In this document: positions 16,482 through 25,716 of the stretch, piece by piece
Layout of the letters: each line of letters begins with the position of its first letter
Position numbering within the stretch: the stretch's first letter is position 1
Assembly (NCBI GenBank): GCA_037133915.1
Contig: JBAXND010000016.1
Location: 1-64,000, forward strand
DNA: 64,000 nucleotides
Source: Bacteroidota bacterium
Lineage (GTDB): Bacteria; Bacteroidota; Bacteroidia; Bacteroidales; CAIWKO01
Reading direction: 5' to 3'
Made by a program: the position numbers and the translations under genes
Notes under the pieces: model-generated
The model's input: the letters and a program-made list of their open reading frames with translations, nothing else
Told to the model about the DNA's origin: nothing
Databases searched by the model: none

Positions 16482-17138
16482 ATGAGAAAACTCGCCCTGG
16501 TGATATTCGTACTTTCCCTGTCGTTACTGGCAAAAGCTCAGGATGATGAGCAGAAGTATCTGGCTTCCGATGCGCGTATTGAAGTGAGCGGTTTTGGTGG
16601 TGTAATCAGCGAAATGGCTCTGATCAACAAAACATTTTCTTTCAGCACGGGCGGGGGCGGAGCGCTGCTTCTCGACAGGCGGTTTTTTATTGGCGGGTAT
16701 GGACTCGGACTTTCCACGAATCGATTTTTTACCGATTACCCCGGTCATATTGGTGATAAGCTAAGGTTGAATTTCGGGCATGCGGGTGTTTGGCTGGGAT
16801 ATATTTACCGACCCTCGAAACGCATTCATTTTGGAATCAGCGGAAGGGGCGGCTGGGGCTCGCTGCAGCTTACCGATGAAAATAAAAACCAAAACAATGA
16901 AGTTGACAATACCAATGACAATGTATTTGTGATTGCTCCCCAGATTGAGGCTGAAGTGAATATTTTACCCTGGCTTAAATTTAATATTGGCATGGGTTAC
17001 CGCTATGTGAGCGGGATTGATAACGAGACCTATAAAACACTGACGTTTAATGGACCGGCTTTCACGGCAGGTTTGTTCTTTGGCGGATTTGGTGATGAGT
17101 CGGGCCCCGTGAACGATGATGATCAGGGAGGTAATTAG
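16482..17138 (+). CDS. Outer membrane beta-barrel protein
   Basis: A 218-residue protein with a signal peptide (KLALVIFVLSLSLLAKA, cleavage near AQ at about 19-20). The mature part has regular Gly/aromatic-rich strands: FSFSTGGGGALLLDRRFFIG, LRLNFGHAGVWLGYIYRP, HFGISGRGGWGSLQL and FNIGMGYRYVSG. It ends with an acidic/Gly tail (DESGPVNDDDQGGN). It is most likely an eight-stranded outer membrane barrel. It is divergent from the barrel gene at 15417-16355, 126 bp away, so the two may share control. Function unknown. Confidence 0.75.
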   Translation: MRKLALVIFVLSLSLLAKAQDDEQKYLASDARIEVSGFGGVISEMALINKTFSFSTGGGGALLLDRRFFIGGYGLGLSTNRFFTDYPGHIGDKLRLNFGHAGVWLGYIYRPSKRIHFGISGRGGWGSLQLTDENKNQNNEVDNTNDNVFVIAPQIEAEVNILPWLKFNIGMGYRYVSGIDNETYKTLTFNGPAFTAGLFFGGFGDESGPVNDDDQGGN

Positions 17139-17238
17139 CCCTGTTTGTTCAAGACAATATACTAGGAACGTTTTTATTTCGTTAACCCCTTGCGTAGTAT
17201 TAAATATCTACGGAGTGATAAATATATAATTATACAGA

Positions 17239-18381
17239 ATGGACCACAACACAGATTTTGAAGATATCAGACCATTTCATGACCATGAAGTTCCCGCTGC
17301 CATTAACCTGTTGCTTAGGGATCCGGGCTTTGTGATGTTTACCCGTTTTCTATTCCCGACCGTAAATAAATCGGACTTGTTCAGAAGTTTCAGAACCATT
17401 CAGACCGTTAAAGAATTTCAGGAGAAATTTGCGCTCACGGCCATTGACTCGATTATAAAACGTACAGTAAAAGGGCTGACTTATAATGGTCAAAACCTGC
17501 TTGACAAAGCGAGTTCTCATCTTTTCATATCCAATCATCGCGATATAATTCTTGACAGTGCACTGCTCAATTATATATTATTTAAAAATGGCTTTGAGAC
17601 GTCGGAACTGGCCATTGGAGAGAATCTTCTGTTATCGCCTTTCATCACGAATGTTGTAAAACTGAACAAGAGTTTTACGGTGATGCGCAATGGCAGCTCA
17701 CGCGAATTATACGATTATTCCAAACGGCTGTCGGCCTATATCCGGTACACGCTGAACGAAAAAAATACTTCTATATGGATAGCTCAGCGCGAAGGGCGCG
17801 CCAAGGACTGCGATGACCGCACTCAGGTTGGATTATTGAAAATGCTGATGATGGCCAGTGAAGCCATGCCGGGAAATGCACTTGAATTGCTTCATATTGC
17901 ACCCTTCTCGGTTTCCTATGAGTTTGACCCCTGTGATATGCTCAAGGCTGTGGAGTTGTATTATAAAGAGAAGCAGTTACCCTACGAACGGACTCCCGAA
18001 ATTGATACTGAATCGATGCTCACCGGTATTTCCGGTCCTAAAGGCAGGATACATCTGGAGTTTACGCCGCGTATTTCCGACCGTGATGTTCCTTACGATA
18101 CAGAAGGCAATCTGAATGACTGGCTCAAGGAGCTTGCGAATTATATCGATCAGCGGATTCATCAGTCGTACATGCTTTGGCCAACCAATTATGCTGCATA
18201 TGACATGCTTCATAAAACCGAGCGTTTTTCTGGCGAATATACGGCAGACGAACTGGCATATTTCACGAAATACCTGACTGAAAAGGCTGCCATGGCACCA
18301 TCGGATACGGATAAAGACGAAATTATCCGTCTGATGCTGGTTATGTATGCGTTTCCTTTACGGAATAAGCTGGGAATCTAA
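17239..18381 (+). CDS. PlsC-type acyltransferase family protein
   Basis: A 380-residue protein of the glycerol-phosphate acyltransferase superfamily. Motif I is FISNHRDIILDSALL with His100 and Asp106, so the His-Asp spacing is one residue longer than the usual HX4D; this spacing is normal for this Bacteroidetes subgroup as far as I know. Motif II is MRNGSSRELYDYSKRLSAYI and motif III is IWIAQREGRAKDCDD. The C-terminal 180 residues are specific to the subgroup. It probably acylates a lysophosphatidate-like or glycerolipid substrate at the inner membrane. Convergent with the GreA-like gene, with a 3-bp gap. Confidence 0.82.
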   Translation: MDHNTDFEDIRPFHDHEVPAAINLLLRDPGFVMFTRFLFPTVNKSDLFRSFRTIQTVKEFQEKFALTAIDSIIKRTVKGLTYNGQNLLDKASSHLFISNHRDIILDSALLNYILFKNGFETSELAIGENLLLSPFITNVVKLNKSFTVMRNGSSRELYDYSKRLSAYIRYTLNEKNTSIWIAQREGRAKDCDDRTQVGLLKMLMMASEAMPGNALELLHIAPFSVSYEFDPCDMLKAVELYYKEKQLPYERTPEIDTESMLTGISGPKGRIHLEFTPRISDRDVPYDTEGNLNDWLKELANYIDQRIHQSYMLWPTNYAAYDMLHKTERFSGEYTADELAYFTKYLTEKAAMAPSDTDKDEIIRLMLVMYAFPLRNKLGI

Positions 18382-18384
18382 ACG

Positions 18385-18837
18385 TTAGTATACTTCAAGT
18401 ATCTGGGTTTTAACACCCCTGAATTCAAAGGTATCGCCTTTTTTCAAATTGCGCATCGCAATAAATATAGGTACGGTAGGAGAGATTACGAAAAATGTAG
18501 TATCGTCGACGGTAATTTTACCTAAACCTATGGAAATGAACAGCTTTTGTGCCGCTGTAATCACTACTGCTCCAAAAGAAACTTTTTCGACCGGTCTTTC
18601 CTGATCGATGCGTTCAAGCAAGGCAATTTCGTCCATGGTTTTTTTAAGCTGCTGTTCGTAACGGTCACGTTTACTGAGCATATCAGACTTGTAGCTGTCG
18701 AACCAATCTTCCGGATTGCCGTAATCATTTGCATTTTGATATGCTTCTTTCATTTCAGCCATGGCATTTTCAGCCACCTTTCGTTGCTGTAACAGGCATG
18801 CTTCGAGCAATTTTTTCTTCAGAGCCATATTATCCAT
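18385..18837 (-). CDS. GreA/GreB-like small protein
   Basis: A 150-residue protein with an N-terminal coiled-coil hairpin (about 1-75: LLEACLLQQRKVAENAMAEM, then KRDRYEQQLKKTMDEIALLE) and a small C-terminal beta domain (VSFGAVVITAAQKLFISIGL, FVISPTVPIFIAMRNLKKGD). This is the domain plan of Gre transcript-cleavage factors. Bacteroidetes homologues are often mislabelled 3-oxoacyl-ACP synthase; nothing here resembles a ketosynthase. It may bind RNA polymerase through the secondary channel, but the tip acidic pair of GreA is not evident, so a Gre-like antagonist role is also possible. Start at 18837 or the Met three codons on. Confidence 0.78.
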   Translation of the reverse strand: MDNMALKKKLLEACLLQQRKVAENAMAEMKEAYQNANDYGNPEDWFDSYKSDMLSKRDRYEQQLKKTMDEIALLERIDQERPVEKVSFGAVVITAAQKLFISIGLGKITVDDTTFFVISPTVPIFIAMRNLKKGDTFEFRGVKTQILEVY

Positions 18838-18917
18838 CTCCGCATTTTTAACAAATATAATATAAATGAGGCCAAAATCAAAATATTAAGTTAGAAAGTA
18901 TGCTTAAATATGCGAGC

Positions 18918-18951
18918 TTTGCTTTCGGCACGCATGTTTTCTTTAATTTTG
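18918..18951 (+). promoter_or_regulatory. Promoter for the DUF5063-recF-DUF721 operon
   Basis: TTTG at 18918-18921 and TAATTTTG at 18944-18951, separated by 22 bp. Both elements match the Bacteroidetes consensus. The start codon at 19006 lies about 55 bp downstream. Confidence 0.6.
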
Positions 18952-19005
18952 CCGGACCCGGATATTTACGGTTAATATTGCCCGTTACGTATAATTTTTG
19001 TTCTC

Positions 19006-19557
19006 ATGGATGACCAGTCAAAAAATAAGGTTCAGTCGCGAACTGTGCTGGAAATGCTCACAGTAGCCAATGAATATTGCCTTTTTATTGAAGATGCAGA
19101 TAAATTCACGAAAGAGTATATGCTCAGCTATCTGCAGAAAGTGCTGCCGTTGCTGTATTTAAAAAGTTCGCTGCTGCCCGATATCGAAGTGGACGATACC
19201 ATGCCCGGTGAGCGGTTTGTAACCGAAGAAGAGTGGGAAATTGCCTTCCAGCGGATAAAAAGCAAACTGGGTGTTGACGACCGTTATATTTATCTGGCGA
19301 GGCGCAGCGCTACCGAGACTGAAACCCGCAAAGGAAGTCTTTCCGAGAATTTTACGGATATCTATCAGGATATGAAGGATTTCATATTGCTGTATCAAAA
19401 GAATACACTTTCGGCTCAGGAAAACGCTGTTCACGACTGCAAGCTGCTGTTTGAATCGCACTGGGGTGCCCGGGCGCTGAATGCATTGGCGGCTATTCAT
19501 CAAATCCTGCATCAAAACTGGGACGATGATAATTTTACACCGTTTTCGGCGAATTGA
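19006..19557 (+). CDS. DUF5063 domain protein
   Basis: A 183-residue mostly helical soluble protein. The pattern (VLEMLTVANEYCLFIEDADK near the N-terminus, a LPLLYLKSSLLPDIE helix, EEEWEIAFQRIKSKLG, and a C-terminal CKLLFESHWGARALNALAAI helix) fits the DUF5063 family, which in Bacteroidetes is often encoded just upstream of recF. Function is unknown. It ends 29 bp before the recF start and likely shares a transcript. Confidence 0.8.
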   Translation: MDDQSKNKVQSRTVLEMLTVANEYCLFIEDADKFTKEYMLSYLQKVLPLLYLKSSLLPDIEVDDTMPGERFVTEEEWEIAFQRIKSKLGVDDRYIYLARRSATETETRKGSLSENFTDIYQDMKDFILLYQKNTLSAQENAVHDCKLLFESHWGARALNALAAIHQILHQNWDDDNFTPFSAN

Positions 19558-19586
19558 TATTTTTGAATCCTATTAGATAAACCAAA

Positions 19587-20708
19587 ATGCACCTGCAAAA
19601 TCTTTTTCTGAGCAATTTCAAGAATTACCGTAATGCTGAGCTTCAGTTTACCGATAAAATCAATTGCTTTGTAGGCGATAACGGCGTTGGCAAAACAAAC
19701 CTGCTTGACGCGATTTATTACCTGTCGTTTTGCAAGAGCTTTTTCAACCAGTCTGATTCGCAGAATATTTTGCATGACGAAGATTTTTTTCTTGTCAAAG
19801 GCACCTTTTCACGCGAAGAAATGACAGATGATACTGTGAGTTGTCTTCAGAAACGAGGTCAGCGCAAGCAATTCCGAATAAATAAGAAGGAATACGAGCG
19901 GTTGTCGGAGCATATCGGTTTATTTCCTTCGGTGATGGTTTCGCCTGCCGATACGGAGTTGATATATGGAGGCAGCGATGAGCGCCGTAAATTCATGGAC
20001 AGCGTTATTTCGCAGTTTGACCGGATTTATCTGGATGATTTGATTGCTTATAACAAAGCACTCTTTCAGAGAAACCGCCTGCTGAAGCTATTTGGAAGCG
20101 GGATGCCGTTCGACAACGATGCACTTGATATCTGGGATGTTCAGCTGGCAAATCTGGGCAGCCGTATTTTTGAAAAACGAACGGCCTTTATTCAGGGATT
20201 CACGCCTGTTTTCGACCGTTTGTTCAGCAAAATAAGTCAGGACAGAGAAGGCGTTACGCTGGAGTACCAAAGTCAGCTTAGCGAGGAAAAACCTGATGTG
20301 CTGCTGCGTAATTCCATCAGCCGCGACTGTGCAGCTCAATTCACTACCTGCGGCATTCACAAAGACGACCTGCAGTTTAACCTGGGTGGATTACCCATTC
20401 GGAAATTTGGGTCGCAGGGACAACAGAAAACATTTACCATTGCCATACGCCTGGCTCAATTTGAGTATATCAGGACCATCAAGGATTTCAAACCGCTGCT
20501 TCTCTTTGATGATATTTTTGATAAACTGGATGAGCACCGCGTAAGGCAGCTTCTGGATTTGGTGAGTGAACATAGTTTCGGGCAGGTCTTTATCAGCGAT
20601 ACGCATCCTGAACGAATCATCAATACCATAAAAAGTATTGAAGCAGAAACGAAGGTTTTTAAAATTCATGACGGTTTGGTGACCGAAATTCTGAATGGCA
20701 ATGAGTAG
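19587..20708 (+). CDS. recF: DNA replication and repair protein RecF
   Basis: A 373-residue SMC-like ATPase. The N-terminal LQNLFLSNFKNYRNAEL is the family start, the Walker A loop is GDNGVGKTNLLDAIYYLS at about 31-48, the ABC-type signature region is KFGSQGQQKTFTIAIRLAQF at about 272-291, and Walker B is PLLLFDDIFDKLDEHR at about 305-320. RecF binds gapped DNA and helps RecOR load RecA. It overlaps the DUF721 gene by 14 bp, the common recF-DUF721 pair. In many bacteria recF lies beside dnaA; here dnaA is about 21 kb away. Confidence 0.95.
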   Translation: MHLQNLFLSNFKNYRNAELQFTDKINCFVGDNGVGKTNLLDAIYYLSFCKSFFNQSDSQNILHDEDFFLVKGTFSREEMTDDTVSCLQKRGQRKQFRINKKEYERLSEHIGLFPSVMVSPADTELIYGGSDERRKFMDSVISQFDRIYLDDLIAYNKALFQRNRLLKLFGSGMPFDNDALDIWDVQLANLGSRIFEKRTAFIQGFTPVFDRLFSKISQDREGVTLEYQSQLSEEKPDVLLRNSISRDCAAQFTTCGIHKDDLQFNLGGLPIRKFGSQGQQKTFTIAIRLAQFEYIRTIKDFKPLLLFDDIFDKLDEHRVRQLLDLVSEHSFGQVFISDTHPERIINTIKSIEAETKVFKIHDGLVTEILNGNE

Positions 20709-20994
20709 CAGAGATAACGACCGGACACTGAAAGACGCAATCAAAGAACTTCTTGAGGTGTATAAGCTTTCGGGGCGGCTGAATGAAATTGATGTTGTGA
20801 ATGCCTGGCCGCGGCTGGTGGGTCCTGCATTGGCGCGTTATACAAAGAATATTTATGTTCACCGACGGGTTTTATATGTAGAACTTGAATCATCCGTAGT
20901 CCGAAACGAACTCTCCATGGCGAAATCAAAGCTGCTTTTGGCACTCAATAAAGGATATGAGCACCCGGCCATTGATGATATAATCTTTAAATAA
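20695..20994 (+). CDS. DUF721 (DciA-like) protein
   Basis: A 99-residue protein of the DUF721 family: LKDAIKELLEVYKLSGRLNE, then VVNAWPRLVGPALARYTKNI, then HRRVLYVELESSVVRNELSM and a final Lys-rich helix. DUF721 includes DciA, the ancestral loader of the replicative helicase DnaB in bacteria without DnaC/DnaI. This short form has only the KH-like core. It overlaps recF by 14 bp, so translation is coupled. A role in helicase loading is inferred from the family. Confidence 0.85.
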   Translation: MAMSSRDNDRTLKDAIKELLEVYKLSGRLNEIDVVNAWPRLVGPALARYTKNIYVHRRVLYVELESSVVRNELSMAKSKLLLALNKGYEHPAIDDIIFK

Positions 20995-21002
20995 GAAAGT
21001 TT

Positions 21003-22604
21003 TTACCTGGTTTTCTTTTCAATAAGAGGCACCTCTTTCAGGGGTTCAGCATACGCATCGAGCAGGCGATAATTTTCGTAGCGGTAAATGCTTATGACAT
21101 TGTTTTCCCATCCGTTTTCACCTTCAATTTTAAAGCTGTATTTGCCCTGAAGCAGGTCGGGATGGTAGTCGGCAAGGCATTTCTCGAAGTTCTTACCGTA
21201 TTTCATCAATGCGCCCATAAAATACATGGTTACATCATAGCCTCTGAAAGCAAAGGTGTCGGGCTCGGCATTGTAGCTGTTGCGGTAGTTGAGCACAAAA
21301 TTGCGCACATTCTGTTTTTTATAATCAATGAAGGTATTGGTACAGATATGAAGCTTGATATTCATGATGTATTCACCTTCAAGACTGCTGTACGATTCCC
21401 AGTTACGTGTTCCAAAAACCACGATAGGGTAAGTGCTGGCAAGCTCACTGAGGTTGCGGATGTAATTATTGAGGAAAGCTTCGCCATCAACAATGGAAAT
21501 AATAATGTTGGGGTTGTCTTTTGAAAGGCTTTTGCTGATTCCGGCCATGCCATCTATTGAATAATTTACTTCTATCCAATTTTTTGAATTGCCTTTAGAG
21601 AGTTTGTCTAAATTATCCCGATAGTGGTTCAGCAAAATACTGTCTTTCGATCTGTTATTGTGAACCAGAAAAATAGTGGCATTGGGCCATGTGTCGTTAA
21701 TGTATTTTATCTGCTCACGTACTTCAGCATCTTTGGAGCACATCAATTTTATGGCGTACGGATTATTTTTTATATTTTCACAATTGGTAGAAAACGGATT
21801 CACAATCTTGATTTCATGCTCTTTAGCCCATTTGCCGACAATTCTAAAATTGTTTGTAAAGAACGGACCAATAATCAGGTTCATGTTTTTAAGTTCTGAT
21901 TTTTCGAGTAATGAGGCTGTAAAAGCGGTGTCTTCAGGAACATCATAAACATAGAATTTTACAGACAGACCTGCCTTTTCAAGGCTGTCGGCGGCCATCA
22001 GAATGCCTTCGTAAAATGGCATAAAGGAAAGTGAAACAGGTAAGGTTTTTCTTCCATTATCATCATCATCGCTTATAGCCGTATCGACATTATAAGAACG
22101 GTCAAGGTATAGCGGAATCATCAGTGCCACGTTGTACTGATCGAGAAGACCGGAGGTTCCACAATTGTATTTTTCTTCTTTTTTGGGCTGTTCAACAATT
22201 TGTTCCTGTGGTTTTCCTCTGGCAGGGATAACCAGCACTGTTCCGGGCTGCAGATTATCTGTGATTCCCGGATTTTCCTTTTTCAGTTCTTCAATTGTAA
22301 GGTTGTAATGCTTTGCAATGGAATAAAATGTTTCGCCTTTCTGAACCGTATGCGTAAGTTTATTAGGCACAGGTTTTTTATCTTCCACAACTGTTTTTCC
22401 CGTAGGTATTTTTATCACCTGCCCAATTTTGATAGCTTCGGTAAGTCCGGGATTTGCTTTTAGAATAGCTTCTACTGTAGTGCTGTAGCTTTTTGCAATT
22501 GAGAAGAGTGTTTCTTTTTTTTGTACCGTATGCTCAACCACCTGAGCGAATGAACTCATGCTGAGAAGCACCGAAATAAAAAGAAACAATGCTATTCTTT
22601 TCAT
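21003..22604 (-). CDS. LysM and periplasmic-binding-protein (PBP1-like) domain protein
   Basis: A 533-residue exported protein. A signal peptide (IALFLFISVLLSMSSFAQ) is followed by two LysM peptidoglycan-binding modules at about 23-67 (HTVQKKETLFSIAKSYSTTV, INxGQVIKIP-type end) and 83-128 (HTVQKGETFYSIAKHYNLTI). From about 150 on it looks like a type I periplasmic binding protein fold (YNVALMIPLYLD, then NLIIGPFFTNN, ATIFLVHNNRSKDSILL, PIVVFGTRNWES). Such fusions in Bacteroidetes are annotated as LysM or amino acid ABC transporter substrate-binding proteins; no ABC permease is near. It is probably bound to cell wall in the periplasm and may sense or organise envelope components. Confidence 0.85.
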   Translation of the reverse strand: MKRIALFLFISVLLSMSSFAQVVEHTVQKKETLFSIAKSYSTTVEAILKANPGLTEAIKIGQVIKIPTGKTVVEDKKPVPNKLTHTVQKGETFYSIAKHYNLTIEELKKENPGITDNLQPGTVLVIPARGKPQEQIVEQPKKEEKYNCGTSGLLDQYNVALMIPLYLDRSYNVDTAISDDDDNGRKTLPVSLSFMPFYEGILMAADSLEKAGLSVKFYVYDVPEDTAFTASLLEKSELKNMNLIIGPFFTNNFRIVGKWAKEHEIKIVNPFSTNCENIKNNPYAIKLMCSKDAEVREQIKYINDTWPNATIFLVHNNRSKDSILLNHYRDNLDKLSKGNSKNWIEVNYSIDGMAGISKSLSKDNPNIIISIVDGEAFLNNYIRNLSELASTYPIVVFGTRNWESYSSLEGEYIMNIKLHICTNTFIDYKKQNVRNFVLNYRNSYNAEPDTFAFRGYDVTMYFMGALMKYGKNFEKCLADYHPDLLQGKYSFKIEGENGWENNVISIYRYENYRLLDAYAEPLKEVPLIEKKTR

Positions 22605-22650
22605 TATTGATTGATTTAAGAAATTCAGATATTTCTTTTAATTATCGGTG

Positions 22651-22658
22651 CAAATATA
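22651..22658 (-). promoter_or_regulatory. Bacteroidetes -7 element for LysM gene
   Basis: TATATTTG on the minus strand, 46 bp upstream of the ATG at 22604. Matches TAnnTTTG exactly; the -33 box is unclear. Confidence 0.5.
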
Positions 22659-22842
22659 CATAAACTGTGCAAAAATGTACTTTGAGACTGAATCAAATGC
22701 ACAAAGGCATCAATTATCAAGGGTTTTTCAACGATTTTTGATTATTACAATCGATTGAACCTAAAAAAAATAGAATGGAATGCAATTTAATAGATATATT
22801 AGCGTTCATTATGAGGGTCTCATTTTTTATAAATTTGAATAT

Positions 22843-25671
22843 ATGGGAAAAACAAAAGCACTTCTGCTGATCGTTTTTTTGGCTTTTTCATGTCGGGTAA
22901 TGGCACAGCAACCGGCACGCGTAAACATCAAAGGTATAATCAAGGATAAGGATAGCACCGAAGCGGCATTCGCTACCGTGATGCTGCTGAATCCTGCCGA
23001 CAGCACACTGCAGAATTTCACACAGTGTAATGACAAAGGTGCCTTTGTTTTTAAAAATGTGAAGAACGCCGAGTATCTGCTCAAAGTATCACATATCAGT
23101 TATTTGCCGCTGCAGGTGCATGTCATGCCATCGGCAACCGCTGATAATAATCTTGGTGTGGTAATTATCAAACCTATTGCTAAAAATCTTTTTGAAGTGG
23201 TGATTCATGACGCCCATGCACCGCTTATAATTCGTGGTGACACAATAGAATATGATGCGACCACATTCAGAGCGCCGCCGGGTTCTACGGTTGAGGATTT
23301 GTTACGACGCCTTCCGGGAATAGAAGTAGATGCTTCAGGAAATATGAAAGCACAGGGTAAAGATGTAAAGCGGGTGTATGTCGACGGGAAAACATTTTTT
23401 GGTGATGACCCTGCCGGCGCCACTAAAAATCTGGATGCGAACGCTGTTTCCAAAGTACAGGTGTTTGACGAAAAATCGGAGCAGTCGAAACTGACCGGAG
23501 TGGATGATGGTGTAAAAGAAAAAGCCATGAATCTTGAGCTCAAAGAGGAATTTAAAAAAGGTTCATTCGGCAAAATAACTGTTGCCGGAGGTGCTAACGA
23601 AAAGCTTGATGAGCGCTGGGCAACACGCGGCAACTACAACCGATTCACCAAAACATCACAGCTTTCATTTATAGGTTACCTGAATAATATCAATGAAACC
23701 GGCGTGAATTGGGAAGATTACAGCGAATGGAAAGGCCAGTCAACTTTTGATGAGTATGATAACGGCGATTTTGGGTTTACTACCGGTATGAATAATTATT
23801 ATTACGGCAACAATGAAGATTCACCCATGAGCTATTTTGATGGCAGGGGTTTTACGAAGAACGCCGGGGCCGGAGCCAATTATAATTTTGACAATAAAAA
23901 AACAAAGTTCAACAGTTCGTATTTTTATAAAAACAATCAGCTTAACTACAAGGATCTGGGATATAAAGAAACGTTCTTCAACGACAGCTCCTACTTCAAT
24001 CACAGCATTGATGATTATAACGACCAACGACAGAATCATACTCTTGCTGCGCGTCTGGAGCAGAATCTGGATTCAAACAATATTCTAATAGTGAAAGGAA
24101 ATTTCAGATACAGCACTGCCAACAGCGATGACCTTGCCTCCAGTATCTATTCTTCAAATGAGCAGACGATAATCAATGATCTTTTCACTAATAATACAAC
24201 GGATAAAATCAGTTGGAAGGTCACAAGTGCTCTCATATACAGGCATAAATTCAAAAAGAAAGGGCGGTCATTTGCCATAAGCGGCGCTTACAATAAAAAT
24301 GAGGGTGGAGACAATTATGAATACCATTCGAAGAATCATTTCTATTTTCCTTTTTTCAGTGAAGAGTTGAGCCGAATTGCAGCTAAAGACATTGACAAGC
24401 AGCAGGAAAAGTCAAGTTTACTTTACACCGAACCGCTTTCAAAGAAATTTTTCATGGAATATTTTTACAACTTCAATACCATGAACAATAAGGTTAATAA
24501 TCAGGTGAAAGATGCGCTGAATAACGAAATACGCATAGACAGCCTGAGCGTTTTTTATACGAATACAGTTATGATGAACCGTGTCGGAACCGATATCAGG
24601 TATTCTTACAACGGGATTAATATCATGCTTGGAATAGCAGGTCAGTACCTGATTTTAGATGGGAAATACTCTGTTGACAAAGGCATGCCACTCATAACCA
24701 ACCCGATTGATAAAACCTATACGAGTCTCAGCCCGAAATTCTCATTGACGTGGGAATTTCCCAATAATATGTGGCTGAACCTTGATTATGGCTACGGTAT
24801 TTCCGAGCCTTCATTTGATTATCTGCAGCCTGTTCCGAATATTTCAAATCCACTTTACAAAACATTAGGGAATATCAATTTGCGTCCGGAGCGCACGCAC
24901 ACTACAGGATTTAATTTCAATTATTACAATCCGGCGTCCTTCTCAAATATCGGAATCAACGCGGAGTATAATTATTGTGTCAACAATATTTCATATAACC
25001 AAATCCTGACGTACACAGATTCAGTGGGTATTGTTACGGTGTCGGTTCCTGATAATAACGGAGCGTCGCATGAAATAAACTCATGGCTATGGGCAGGCTA
25101 TCCGATTATTAAAACCAAATTTACGAACGACTGGAGCGTGGGCGTTTATTACGCGAACACCGGTTCTTATGTGAATGAGATTTTTAACAGAACCGACCGT
25201 TACAGATATAATCTTGGAACGTCGTTCAACATCACCCCGAATTCTAAAATTGTAATTGCGGTGTCGGGCGACGCTTCACTTACAGATTTGAAATTATCGC
25301 TGAATAAGGAACGAAATCAGTTTGTTCAGGAATATACTGCAGGATGCTCGGCCAAATGGCAGTTCACAAGTAAGTCGTTTTTTGAAACCAATTTTGATTA
25401 TCAGTTTTACAGAAATTCGCAATACAACTATGATAAAAGCTTCCCGATTTTTAACGCTTCGGTGCGACAGTTGATAGGGAAGAAGAACCATTTTGAGGTC
25501 AGGTTAGCCGCGTTTGATATTCTGAATAAGCGCCAATATATTCAGCAATATGCGTACAGTAATTATTATACCCGTAGTACTGCCGAAACACTTGCACGGT
25601 ATTTTATGCTTAGCCTGAGTTACAATATCAAAGGTTATGAGAATAAAATCAAGAAGGACCGGGGGTGGTAG
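22843..25671 (+). CDS. TonB-dependent receptor / outer membrane beta-barrel family protein
   Basis: About 942 residues from ATG 22843, which starts a proper signal peptide (MGKTKALLLIVFLAFSCRVM then AQ); the frame is open upstream but the extra 21 residues are not signal-like. After the signal comes a carboxypeptidase regulatory-like domain (VNIKGIIKDKDSTEAAFATV), then a plug-like domain with STVEDLLRRLPGIEVDASGN and VKRVYVDGKTFFGDDP, then a large aromatic-rich barrel ending in YFMLSLSYNIKGY. This is the CarboxypepD_reg/plug/barrel plan of the PF14905-type family. The GLPGLI-family gene 45 bp downstream is its usual partner. The substrate is not known. Confidence 0.88.
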   Translation: MGKTKALLLIVFLAFSCRVMAQQPARVNIKGIIKDKDSTEAAFATVMLLNPADSTLQNFTQCNDKGAFVFKNVKNAEYLLKVSHISYLPLQVHVMPSATADNNLGVVIIKPIAKNLFEVVIHDAHAPLIIRGDTIEYDATTFRAPPGSTVEDLLRRLPGIEVDASGNMKAQGKDVKRVYVDGKTFFGDDPAGATKNLDANAVSKVQVFDEKSEQSKLTGVDDGVKEKAMNLELKEEFKKGSFGKITVAGGANEKLDERWATRGNYNRFTKTSQLSFIGYLNNINETGVNWEDYSEWKGQSTFDEYDNGDFGFTTGMNNYYYGNNEDSPMSYFDGRGFTKNAGAGANYNFDNKKTKFNSSYFYKNNQLNYKDLGYKETFFNDSSYFNHSIDDYNDQRQNHTLAARLEQNLDSNNILIVKGNFRYSTANSDDLASSIYSSNEQTIINDLFTNNTTDKISWKVTSALIYRHKFKKKGRSFAISGAYNKNEGGDNYEYHSKNHFYFPFFSEELSRIAAKDIDKQQEKSSLLYTEPLSKKFFMEYFYNFNTMNNKVNNQVKDALNNEIRIDSLSVFYTNTVMMNRVGTDIRYSYNGINIMLGIAGQYLILDGKYSVDKGMPLITNPIDKTYTSLSPKFSLTWEFPNNMWLNLDYGYGISEPSFDYLQPVPNISNPLYKTLGNINLRPERTHTTGFNFNYYNPASFSNIGINAEYNYCVNNISYNQILTYTDSVGIVTVSVPDNNGASHEINSWLWAGYPIIKTKFTNDWSVGVYYANTGSYVNEIFNRTDRYRYNLGTSFNITPNSKIVIAVSGDASLTDLKLSLNKERNQFVQEYTAGCSAKWQFTSKSFFETNFDYQFYRNSQYNYDKSFPIFNASVRQLIGKKNHFEVRLAAFDILNKRQYIQQYAYSNYYTRSTAETLARYFMLSLSYNIKGYENKIKKDRGW

Positions 25672-25716
25672 AATGAAAAATGAAGAATGAAAAATGAAAA
25701 TATGAAAAATGAAAAT

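Noticed and set aside
18385..18837. 3-oxoacyl-ACP synthase
   Set aside because: This label is common in databases for the family, but there is no ketosynthase active site and the length and coiled-coil hairpin fit a Gre-like protein.
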